From Acidobacteriota bacterium (lineage in GTDB: Bacteria; Acidobacteriota; Vicinamibacteria; Vicinamibacterales; UBA2999), in the NCBI GenBank assembly GCA_947465275.1, contig CANIAI010000115.1, positions 1 through 7,377 on the forward strand: 7,377 bases of DNA, given 5' to 3'. The translations under genes and the position numbers were made by a program. Positions 1 through 5,195 of this stretch are shown here, piece by piece. A model generated the notes under the pieces. It was not told the origin of the DNA, made no database searches, and was given only the letters and a program-made list of their open reading frames with translations. The first letter of the stretch is position 1; the number at the start of each line of letters is the position of its first letter.

Positions 1-206
1 CACCGGCCGCGCGCCAGACCGGGCTCGACGACCCCGCGCGCGGTGCGGCGCGCCTGGCGTTCGACGTACCGACGGCGACGCTGGCGCCCGGGCGCTACAC
101 GTGGCAGGTCACGGTGATTGACGAGGGGCTCGGGAGATTCGCGGTGGCGCGCACCGTCATCGACGTGCGTCCGCCGGAACGACGGGAGCCGGGGCCGGCT
201 CGCTAG
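1..206 (+). CDS. C-terminal fragment of a VWFA-related protein (5' end outside the window)
   Basis: The open frame enters with complete codons from base 3 and gives 67 residues before TAG at 204-206. The visible part contains a beta-rich module with DVPTATLAPGRYTWQVTVID followed by EGLGRFAVARTVIDV. This is the pattern I know from the last domain of Acidobacteriota 'VWFA-related' proteins (hydrophobic-PGRY-V-V-D-G-FA-R), which are usually secreted and carry an upstream von Willebrand A fold. The tail after it (PPERREPGPAR) is Pro/Arg-rich and looks disordered. The VWA domain itself, with its metal-binding DxSxS motif, would lie outside the window, so the family call rests only on this tail. 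No molecular function can be assigned. A strong hairpin follows 15 bases after the stop. Confidence 0.6.
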   Translation, partial: PAARQTGLDDPARGAARLAFDVPTATLAPGRYTWQVTVIDEGLGRFAVARTVIDVRPPERREPGPAR

Positions 207-221
207 GACGAAGAGACGATG

Positions 222-254
222 CCTGCGACCGGAGGTATGTCCCCCGGGCGCAGG
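222..254 (+). terminator. Imperfect 14-position hairpin, possible terminator without U-tract
   Basis: Left arm CCTGCG-A-CCGG-A-GG (222-235) pairs with right arm CC-C-CCGG-G-CGCAGG (241-254) around a 5-base TATGT loop. Twelve of 14 positions are Watson-Crick pairs and the two mismatches are A.C and A.G. It lies 15 bases after the VWFA stop, between convergent genes, where a bidirectional terminator would sit. No T-run follows on either strand, so classical intrinsic termination is not shown. It could also be an mRNA 3'-end stabiliser. Confidence 0.45.
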
Positions 255-303
255 TCTCCAGGCGCCGGTGAGGGGCGTCAGGAGCTTCGATGCACCGACC
301 GGG

Positions 304-513
304 TTATTGCAGCGCCCGGCGACGATGTTCGACGATTGGCAGGTCACACACCTCCCGCTCGTCGAGATACTCCCGCCAGCGTCCCGCCAGGTTCGCGGCC
401 AACGTCCTCAGCAGTGCCGAGGCCACGACCAGCGGCGCTCCGGGAGCGAGAAGCGTGCTCGGCTTCCCGCTGGTCCAGGCGCGTGTCCGTGACTGGTTGA
501 TCGTCAGGTCCAT
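304..513 (-). CDS. Unrecognised small protein, 69 aa
   Basis: The ATG at 513-511 is preceded on the minus strand by a perfect GGAGG (525-521) with a 7-base spacer, the best Shine-Dalgarno in the window. The frame closes with TAA at 306-304. The protein starts MDLTINQSRTRAW, has a hydrophobic helix at about residues 25-43 (GAPLVVASALLRTLAANLA), then a charged segment with REYLDERE, one Cys (C56) and a basic end (HRRR). The hydrophobic stretch is interrupted by Arg36, so it looks more like an amphipathic helix than a clear membrane span. The frame stays open further upstream to 864, but that extension runs antisense to the TraB gene and has no ribosome site of its own. I do not recognise the family and no function is proposed. 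The gene is convergent with the VWFA gene and divergent from TraB. It may be an orphan small gene or a false positive from GC-rich sequence. Confidence 0.5.
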   Translation of the reverse strand: MDLTINQSRTRAWTSGKPSTLLAPGAPLVVASALLRTLAANLAGRWREYLDEREVCDLPIVEHRRRALQ

Positions 514-520
514 CTCACAT

Positions 521-525
521 CCTCC
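521..525 (-). promoter_or_regulatory. Shine-Dalgarno GGAGG for the 69-aa ORF
   Basis: GGAGG on the minus strand with a 7-base spacer to the ATG at 513-511. It fixes the start of the small ORF and is its main support. Most other starts in the window lack such a site. Confidence 0.55.
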
Positions 526-665
526 GGCCCTTCCAGAGGCAACGGCCGCGCCGTCTCCCGCAGGTGCGGCGCTGCACGTCAGCGCACGGTCCGGCACGCA
601 CCACCGGCCGGAGATGCCGTCCCGATTGCCCCCCGGGGTTGAGCTTTGTCCGTACGGCGCTGGAC

Positions 666-671
666 TACACT
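666..671 (+). promoter_or_regulatory. -10-like TACACT for the TraB gene, leaderless arrangement
   Basis: TACACT ends 6 bases before the ATG at 678, so initiation about 7 bases downstream of the hexamer would fall on the start codon. There is no Shine-Dalgarno before the ATG. TTGTCC (646-651) and TTGAGC (639-644) are TTG-type hexamers upstream, but their spacings (14 and 21 bases) are poor, so the -35 element is unclear. Confidence 0.4.
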
Positions 672-677
672 CAGCCC

Positions 678-1622
678 ATGCCGCCCCGGACGTTGCGCCT
701 GACGCTGGTGGCCCTGGCCGCCCTGCTCGCCTGGGGGAGTGGCTCGCCGCCCCTGTCGGCCCAGGCGCCCACGCAGGCGAGGCAGGCGCCGGCACGTCCG
801 GGACGCGCCGGGTTCGTCTGGAAGGTCGAGCGCCAGGGGCGGGTCGGCTGGCTGGTCGGGTCACTGCACCTGCTGCCGCCCGATGCCTACCCGCTGCCGG
901 CGGTCATGACCGATGCGTTCGCCGCGTCGGACACGCTCATGGAGGAAGCCGACCTCGAGAGCCTGACGTCGCCGGAGTTCATGGCGGCGGTGCTGCCCAG
1001 GGCGATGTTCCTCGACGGCCGCACCCTGCAGGCGGCGATCTCCCCGGCGACGTTCGCCGCGGTGGCGGCACGCGCGCGACGCGCGGGGCTGCCGGTCGAG
1101 GCGCTGCAGTCGATGAAGCCCTGGATGGTCGCGATGACGCTCGAGGCGCTCGAACTCCAGACGGGTGGCTTCGACGCGAACCTCGGGCTCGACAAGCACT
1201 TCTACGACGAGGCGAAGATGCGGCGGCTGCGGTTCGAGCCGCTCGAGACCGGCCTCGAGCAGATCGACACGCTCGACGGACTGTCCCCGGCCGACCAGGA
1301 AGCGATGCTGCGCGAGGGGCTTGACGCCAGTGGGGCTGGCGCCGGGTCGGGCACCAGCGCAGGAGAACTGGCGCGCCTGACGGCGGCCTGGAAGGCGGGT
1401 GACGCGCGAGGGCTCGAGGCGATCGTCCTCGACGGCACGCGCAGTGCTCCCGGGCTCTACGACCGCGTCATCGTGGCGCGCAACCAGCGCTGGCTGCCGA
1501 CGGTCTCGACCTGCCTCGACACACGCCGCTGCTTCGTCGTCGTCGGCGCCGCGCACCTGGTCGGCCCAGACGGCCTGGTCACCTCGCTCCGCGCCCGCGG
1601 CTACACGGTCACCCAGCAATGA
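678..1622 (+). CDS. Secreted TraB/GumN family protein (Tiki-like putative metallohydrolase), 314 aa
   Basis: TraB/GumN proteins belong to the clan that includes animal Tiki proteases and ChaN/EreA. The clan is marked by paired GxxH motifs and acidic residues thought to bind metal. Here the first motif is GSLH (61-64) in WLVGSLHLLPPDAYPLP, followed by MEEADL (88-93) with two adjacent Glu. The second motif is GAAH (290-293) in VVVGAAHLVGPDGL near the C-terminus. The family patches KPWMVAMTL and VARNQRW are also present. The N-terminus has a signal peptide (basic MPPRTLR, a hydrophobic core at about 8-20, AQA at 28-30), so the product is exported. I chose the ATG at 678 because it gives this signal peptide; the in-frame ATG at 564 would add 38 residues that bury it. 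Bacterial substrates are unknown. The stop overlaps the next start (ATGA), so the two genes are probably cotranslated. Confidence 0.85.
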   Translation: MPPRTLRLTLVALAALLAWGSGSPPLSAQAPTQARQAPARPGRAGFVWKVERQGRVGWLVGSLHLLPPDAYPLPAVMTDAFAASDTLMEEADLESLTSPEFMAAVLPRAMFLDGRTLQAAISPATFAAVAARARRAGLPVEALQSMKPWMVAMTLEALELQTGGFDANLGLDKHFYDEAKMRRLRFEPLETGLEQIDTLDGLSPADQEAMLREGLDASGAGAGSGTSAGELARLTAAWKAGDARGLEAIVLDGTRSAPGLYDRVIVARNQRWLPTVSTCLDTRRCFVVVGAAHLVGPDGLVTSLRARGYTVTQQ

Positions 1623-1858
1623 ACGCGCATCCGCTGCAGCGCGTGAGCCGGCTCTGGCAGGTGGAGAGCGGCGCCAATCGCCTGTCGTGCGGCGTCTATC
1701 GGGACGAGCAGGGGTCGACGCTGCTGCGGCTCGAGTCGCCGGACGCGGTCGTCTTCAGCCTGCCGTTCGGGTTCGAGCCGCGCATGCTGGCGCGCGCACG
1801 GGCGGTGCGGGCGTCGTTGCTGCGGCAGGGATGGTCTGACGTGGAGGACGGGCGGTAA
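1619..1858 (+). CDS. Small unknown protein, 79 aa, translationally coupled to TraB
   Basis: The ATG at 1619 overlaps the TraB TGA in an ATGA arrangement typical of coupled translation, which is the best support for this start. The protein has no signal peptide or membrane segment. Residues 12-47 alternate in a beta-like pattern (LWQVESGANRLSCGVY, then TLLRLESPDAVVFSLPF), followed by a basic helix at 55-70 (RMLARARAVRASLLRQ) and GW at 71-72. The W..E....LSC start followed by strands and a helix resembles small single-domain proteins I have seen in Acidobacteriota, but I cannot name a family. It has a single Cys (C24). As the partner protein is exported and this one is not, a shared biochemical role is not obvious. 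The gene ends 16 bases before the stop of the convergent membrane-protein gene. Confidence 0.7.
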   Translation: MNAHPLQRVSRLWQVESGANRLSCGVYRDEQGSTLLRLESPDAVVFSLPFGFEPRMLARARAVRASLLRQGWSDVEDGR

Positions 1859-1874
1859 CCCGGGCGGGCGATCG

Positions 1875-2276
1875 TCAGCGCCGGACGGCGCGCGACTCGT
1901 TCCGGATGTTGTGGATGGCGAGCCAGGTGCGGAACCCCGCCATCGCCCAGAGGCCGGCGGTCGCCAGCCGCGGATTCCGGCGCCCCATGGTGCTGTTCCA
2001 GGCCGACACCAGCCCGACGTCAATCGCGGCGCCGGCGCTGACCATCGCCCCCGGCTGTCGGTCGAGCGGCCGCAGCACCGGGTTCACCTCGCGGACCTGG
2101 TAGTACTTCAGCGCGTGGTAGGTGCTCGCCCAGTCGGCGGCGGCCGCCGCCCCCGCCGCGATCGTCGCGGTGCGCAGCGGATCGGCCTGGGTCGGCCGGG
2201 CGGCTCCCGCGAGCACGCACGCGACCAGGAGGCCGTGCCCGGCCACGCGGCGAGTGAGGCGGAACAAGGGGGGCAT
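1875..2276 (-). CDS. Small membrane protein resembling DUF5658, 133 aa
   Basis: The protein starts MPPLFRLTRR, followed by a hydrophobic stretch (11-27) and a possible signal-peptidase site at TQA (29-31). LVAC (17-20) resembles a lipobox, but the hydrophobic core before it is too short. Downstream are hydrophobic segments at about 36-50, 78-95 and 104-121. Between them lies DWASTYHALKYYQVREVNPVL (48-68), whose D-x-x-x-T...E-x-NP pattern resembles DUF5658-type membrane proteins with their D..T and ELNP signature. That match is by eye and uncertain. No enzymatic motif is seen. The start codon lies inside a 14-bp perfect palindrome and has no Shine-Dalgarno. The gene is 54 bases downstream of the pirin gene on the same strand and may be read through from it, although a hairpin lies between them. 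It converges with the 79-aa gene. Confidence 0.65.
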   Translation of the reverse strand: MPPLFRLTRRVAGHGLLVACVLAGAARPTQADPLRTATIAAGAAAAADWASTYHALKYYQVREVNPVLRPLDRQPGAMVSAGAAIDVGLVSAWNSTMGRRNPRLATAGLWAMAGFRTWLAIHNIRNESRAVRR

Positions 2277-2282
2277 GCCCCC
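2269..2282. repeat. 14-bp perfect palindrome over a start codon
   Basis: GGGGGCATGCCCCC is a perfect inverted repeat, and its central CAT is the ATG of the minus-strand membrane-protein gene (2276-2274). In RNA it could sequester the start codon; in DNA it could be an operator. High GC raises the chance of such a palindrome arising by accident. Confidence 0.5.
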
Positions 2283-2300
2283 TGTATCGGCCCCCGCCCG

Positions 2301-2320
2301 CCGGCACTTGAGCCTGCCGG
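2301..2320 (-). terminator. GC-rich hairpin after the pirin gene, possible terminator
   Basis: CCGGCA (2301-2306) and TGCCGG (2315-2320) form a perfect 6-bp stem with an 8-base loop. The hairpin begins 10 bases after the pirin stop in the minus direction. No U-tract follows. It could terminate or stabilise the pirin transcript before the membrane-protein gene. A stem this short is not rare by chance at this GC content. Confidence 0.3.
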
Positions 2321-2330
2321 TCTGGCCGTC

Positions 2331-3029
2331 TCAGGCCATGTCGAACAGCAGGAACTCGACGTCTTCGCTGGCGGTCAGCTCGACGGCCGGCTCCTCGCTC
2401 ATCGCTGCGCCGTCACCCTGCCGCAGCTCGACGCCGTTCAACGTCCCCGCGCCCTTCACCATCTGAATCCACGCGTGGCGGCCGGGCCGCAGCGGGTGCG
2501 TCACCGACGTGCCCGCCGTGAGCAGCGCGGAGTAGAGGTCGACGTCCTGGTGGATCGTGACGGCCCCGTCACGCGCGTCGCGCGAGGCGACGACACGCAG
2601 CTGGTTCTGCTTCGAGGCGTCGTCGAAGAACTTCTGCTCGTAGCTCGGCTGGATGCCCTTCGACTCGGGCAGCAGCCAGATCTGCAGGAAGTGCACGCCG
2701 GCGGTGCGCGACGGGTTCGCCTCGCTGTGCAGCACGCCGGTGCCGGCCGACATCCGCTGCAGGTCGCCGCGCCGGATCACCGAGCCGGTGCCCATGCTGT
2801 CGCGGTGCTCGAGTTCGCCGTTGATGACGTAGGAGATGATCTCCATGTCGCGGTGCGGGTGCGTCGGGAAGCCGTGCCCCGGCAGCACCTTGTCTTCGTT
2901 GATCACGCGCAGCGACCTGAACCCCATGTAGCGCGGGTCGTAGTACTCGCCGAACGAGAAAGAGTGGCGGCTGTCGAGCCACCCGAAATTGGCGCGTCCG
3001 CGCTCGTCTGCCGGTCGTCTGTGGATCAT
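2331..3029 (-). CDS. Pirin family cupin protein (YhhW-type, putative quercetin 2,3-dioxygenase), 232 aa
   Basis: This is a bicupin of the pirin family at the usual length (E. coli YhhW is about 231 residues). Metal-binding residues sit in the expected places: His57 and His59 in THPHRDMEIISYV, and His101 and Glu103 in GVLHSEANPS, the 3-His/1-Glu set of pirin and YhhW. Family landmarks also include RHSFSFGEYYDP (21-32), INGELEHRDSMG (69-80), RGDLQRMSAGTG (87-98) and FLQIWLLP. YhhW and human pirin show quercetinase activity in vitro. The physiological substrate is generally unknown, so the dioxygenase role is a family inference. The protein is cytoplasmic, with no signal peptide. I chose the ATG at 3029 because family members start close to the RRPADERGRANFG-like segment and because a -10-like TATGAT ends 6 bases upstream; a further in-frame start at 3083 would overlap that promoter and the divergent gene. 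The gene is divergent from the DUF1343 gene across 52 bases. Confidence 0.9.
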   Translation of the reverse strand: MIHRRPADERGRANFGWLDSRHSFSFGEYYDPRYMGFRSLRVINEDKVLPGHGFPTHPHRDMEIISYVINGELEHRDSMGTGSVIRRGDLQRMSAGTGVLHSEANPSRTAGVHFLQIWLLPESKGIQPSYEQKFFDDASKQNQLRVVASRDARDGAVTIHQDVDLYSALLTAGTSVTHPLRPGRHAWIQMVKGAGTLNGVELRQGDGAAMSEEPAVELTASEDVEFLLFDMA

Positions 3030-3035
3030 GCTGCG

Positions 3036-3044
3036 ATCATACCA
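3036..3044 (-). promoter_or_regulatory. Extended -10 (TGG-TATGAT) for the pirin gene, leaderless arrangement
   Basis: On the minus strand TATGAT (3041-3036) ends 6 bases before the ATG at 3029 and is preceded by TG one base away, the extended -10 pattern. No Shine-Dalgarno and no convincing -35 are seen. Transcription would start at or next to the start codon. Confidence 0.5.
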
Positions 3045-3064
3045 ACCGGCCGGCGCCGGAGAGA

Positions 3065-3073
3065 TGCGACAAT
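3065..3073 (+). promoter_or_regulatory. Extended -10 (TGC-GACAAT) for the DUF1343 gene, leaderless arrangement
   Basis: GACAAT (3068-3073) matches four of six positions of TATAAT, is preceded by TG with one base between, and ends 8 bases before the ATG at 3082. No Shine-Dalgarno lies between it and the start. It faces the pirin -10 across 26 bases. Confidence 0.4.
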
Positions 3074-3081
3074 CAGCACCC

Positions 3082-4272
3082 ATGGACGACGGTCGTCAGG
3101 CGCGTGAAGAAGGACGGGTGCGGCTCGGGTCGGATCTACTGCTGGCCTCAGGACAGCTGCGCGGGCGGCGGGTCGGCGTCGTCTGCAACCACGCATCGGT
3201 GGACCGCGGCTACGCGCACGTGATCGACCGCATCGCGGCGGCCGACGGGGTGACGCTGGCGGCCATCTTCGGCCCCCAGCACGGCTTCCGGTCCGACGTG
3301 CAGGACAACATGGTCGAGACGCCGCACCGGGAGGACCGCACCTACCGCGTGCCGCTCTACTCGCTCTACAGCGAGACGCGCGAACCGACCGCCGGCATGC
3401 TGCGGGGGCTCGACGTCCTGGTCATCGACCTCCAGGACATCGGGGCACGCATCTACACCTACATCTACACGATGGCCAACTGCCTGCGCGCCGCGGCGCG
3501 GCACCAGGTGCCGGTCATCGTCTGCGACCGCCCGAACCCGATCGGCCCGGCGGTCGAGGGGGCGCCGCTCGTCCCCGGGTTCGAGTCGTTCGTCGGACAG
3601 TTCCCGATCCCGATGCGGCACGGCATGACGATCGGCGAGCTGGCGCGGCTGTTCAACGAGGCCTACGGGATCGGCGCGCCGCTGCAGGTCGTCCCGATGG
3701 AGGGCTGGTCGCGCGACATGTACGCGGATGCCACCGGCCTCCCCTGGGTCATGCCGTCGCCGAACATGCCGACGCTCGACACGGCGATCGTCTACCCGGG
3801 CACGGTGCTGTTCGAGGGGGTGCTGCTGTCGGAAGGGCGGGGCACGACGCGGCCGTTCGAGCTGGTGGGCGCCCCCTGGATCGATGCCGAGACGTTCGCC
3901 GGCGAGATGAACGCGCTGGGGCTGCCGGGCGTCGTCTTCCGTCCGGCGGTCTTCGAGCCGACCTTCCAGAAGCACGCGCGGACCGCCTGCGGCGGCTGCC
4001 AGATCCACGTGACCGATCGCGAGGCGTTCCGGCCGGTGCTCACCGGGGTCGCGCTGCTCGCCACGTTCCGCCGGCTCGACCCGGCGCAGTTCGCCTGGCG
4101 CCAGCCGCCGTACGAGTACGAGCACGACAGGCTCCCGATCGACATCCTCGCCGGCTCGTCGACGCTGCGGGAGCAGATCGAGGCGGGACTCCCGCCGGTG
4201 CAGATCGCGGAGAGCTGGCACCCCGGCGAGGCGGCGTTCGCCGCGGCCCGGCAGCCGTTCCTGCTCTACTGA
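3082..4272 (+). CDS. DUF1343 protein, NamZ/YbbC-like (GH171 relative), 396 aa, cytoplasmic GPQHG variant
   Basis: The sequence follows the DUF1343 pattern from end to end: GVVCNHAS (32-39), FGPQHGFRSDVQDNM (63-77), LYSLYSETREPT, VLVIDLQDIGARIYTYIYT (112-130), DRPNP (149-153), MRHGMTIGELA (178-188), PSPNMP (225-230), YPGTVLFEG (238-246), SEGRGTTRPFE (250-260) and a C-terminal PPYEYE...LPIDILAGS ending in FLLY. B. subtilis NamZ, a founding member, is an exo-N-acetylmuramidase that releases MurNAc from peptidoglycan fragments. Two points differ from it. There is no signal peptide, so the protein is probably cytoplasmic. Also, residue 66 is Gln where secreted members have Glu in PEHG, a position I believe is catalytic. 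Muramidase activity is therefore uncertain. The ATG at 3082 is chosen for family length and promoter position; the frame is open back to 2989 but that would cover the divergent promoter. Confidence 0.88.
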   Translation: MDDGRQAREEGRVRLGSDLLLASGQLRGRRVGVVCNHASVDRGYAHVIDRIAAADGVTLAAIFGPQHGFRSDVQDNMVETPHREDRTYRVPLYSLYSETREPTAGMLRGLDVLVIDLQDIGARIYTYIYTMANCLRAAARHQVPVIVCDRPNPIGPAVEGAPLVPGFESFVGQFPIPMRHGMTIGELARLFNEAYGIGAPLQVVPMEGWSRDMYADATGLPWVMPSPNMPTLDTAIVYPGTVLFEGVLLSEGRGTTRPFELVGAPWIDAETFAGEMNALGLPGVVFRPAVFEPTFQKHARTACGGCQIHVTDREAFRPVLTGVALLATFRRLDPAQFAWRQPPYEYEHDRLPIDILAGSSTLREQIEAGLPPVQIAESWHPGEAAFAAARQPFLLY

Positions 4273-4282
4273 CCCGGTCGCC

Positions 4283-4300
4283 TGCGCCGGTGGGGGCGCA
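4283..4300. terminator. GC-rich hairpin between convergent genes, possible bidirectional terminator
   Basis: TGCGCC (4283-4288) and GGCGCA (4295-4300) form a perfect 6-bp stem with a 6-base loop. They sit inside the 28-base gap between the DUF1343 stop (4272) and the LOG stop (4301). No T-run is present on either side. Its position favours a shared terminator; the short stem leaves room for chance. Confidence 0.35.
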
Positions 4301-5161
4301 TCAGGAGCGCGTCTTCGCGATGCCGGGTGCGCGCATCTCCTGCGGCGTGGCCGGCGCGAGGTGGTGCTGGGTCAGGTGCTCCTGCAGCAGCTCGAACGCC
4401 TGGCGCGGTGAGTCGGCGCGCTTGAGCAACGCGACGTCCTTCTCGCCGATCGCCCCCCACTCGACCATCGGCTCGAGATTCAGCATCTGATCCCAGTACT
4501 CGGTGCCGTAGAGGATCACCTGAATCTGTTTCTGCAGCTTTTCGGTCTGCATCAGCGTCAGGATCTCGAACATCTCGTCGAGCGTGCCGAACCCGCCGGG
4601 GAAGATCACCAGCGCCTTCGCGAGGTACGCGAACCAGAACTTCCGCATGAAGAAGTAGTGGAACTCGAAGTGGAGTCCCTTGCTGATGTAGCGATTGGGC
4701 CCCTGCTCGAACGGCAGCTTGATGTTCAGCCCGACCGTCTTGCCGCCGGCCTCGTGCGCGCCGCGGTTGGCGGCCTCCATGATGCCGGGCCCGCCGCCGG
4801 AGGTGACGACGAATCGATGGTGCGGCGCGTCGAGCGTGGCGGTCCACTCGGTGAGCAGCCGGGCCAGTTCGCGCGCGTCCTCGTAGTAGCGCGACCATTC
4901 GACGGCGCGCAGCCCGCGCTTCAGGTGCACGTCCTCCTCGGCGCCCGGCCGGTCACCGAACTTCCGGTGCAGCCGCTCGAGCGCCTGCTCGGCATGCTGC
5001 CGGCTGTGCACCCGGGCCGAGCCGAAGAAGACCACGGTGTCCTGGATGTTCTCGGCCTTGAAGCGGCTGAGCGGCTCGAGGTACTCCGCGAGGATGCGGA
5101 GCGGGCGGGCGTCCTCCCCTTCGAGGAACCCGTGATCGAGGTAGGCGAGCGGCTGCTGCAT
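4301..5161 (-). CDS. LOG/TIGR00730 family Rossmann-fold protein (putative nucleotide phosphoribohydrolase), 286 aa
   Basis: The protein carries the full LOG signature: VVFFGSAR (43-50), TSGGGPGIMEAANRGA (120-135), FFMRKFWF (170-177) with the conserved Arg-Lys pair, and PGGFGTLDEMFE (188-199) followed by LTLMQTEK. LOG proteins cleave the N-glycosidic bond of (cytokinin) nucleoside 5'-monophosphates. The family was long mislabelled lysine decarboxylase because of the PGGxGTxxE motif. It is longer than plant LOG (about 215 aa), with about 40 extra N-terminal residues and an insertion around 55-105 before the GGGPG motif, as in the larger bacterial subgroup. The natural substrate, cytokinin or a general purine or pyrimidine nucleotide, cannot be told. 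I chose the ATG at 5161 because a -10-like GATAAT ends 7 bases upstream and overlaps the alternative ATG three codons earlier. The gene lies 34 bases after the SRPBCC gene. Confidence 0.88.
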   Translation of the reverse strand: MQQPLAYLDHGFLEGEDARPLRILAEYLEPLSRFKAENIQDTVVFFGSARVHSRQHAEQALERLHRKFGDRPGAEEDVHLKRGLRAVEWSRYYEDARELARLLTEWTATLDAPHHRFVVTSGGGPGIMEAANRGAHEAGGKTVGLNIKLPFEQGPNRYISKGLHFEFHYFFMRKFWFAYLAKALVIFPGGFGTLDEMFEILTLMQTEKLQKQIQVILYGTEYWDQMLNLEPMVEWGAIGEKDVALLKRADSPRQAFELLQEHLTQHHLAPATPQEMRAPGIAKTRS

Positions 5162-5168
5162 GCCGCCC

Positions 5169-5174
5169 ATTATC
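5169..5174 (-). promoter_or_regulatory. -10-like GATAAT for the LOG gene, leaderless arrangement
   Basis: GATAAT on the minus strand matches five of six TATAAT positions and ends 7 bases before the ATG at 5161. It lies in the 34-base gap after the SRPBCC stop, so LOG may have its own promoter as well as read-through from pyk. GGGCGG before the ATG is not a usable Shine-Dalgarno. Confidence 0.45.
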
Positions 5175-5195
5175 GGCGGCGAGGCACGCGCCGCG

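Noticed and set aside
564..677. Upstream ATG start for the TraB protein
   Set aside because: It would add 38 residues before a clear signal peptide and overlap the -10-like element at 666-671.
290..1324. 344-codon plus-strand open frame overlapping the TraB gene in another frame
   Set aside because: The TraB frame carries the paired GxxH motifs and signal peptide. This frame has Gly/Ala/Arg-rich low-complexity translation.
1878..1891. 5-bp hairpin (GCGCC-GGAC-GGCGC) as a terminator for the 79-aa gene
   Set aside because: The stem is short, lies inside the coding end of the convergent gene and is easily explained by GC-rich codons.
2989..3081. Upstream start for the DUF1343 protein
   Set aside because: The extra 31 residues overlap the pirin start and the divergent promoters and have no family counterpart.
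1911..3107. 398-codon plus-strand open frame across the membrane-protein and pirin genes
   Set aside because: It is antisense to two well-supported genes, its translation is low-complexity Arg/Ala/Gly/His-rich, and it has no family motif. Long antisense frames are expected at this GC content.
3148..4221. 357-codon minus-strand open frame opposite the DUF1343 gene
   Set aside because: Antisense shadow of a full-length DUF1343 protein; composition is dominated by Arg, Asp and His without motifs.
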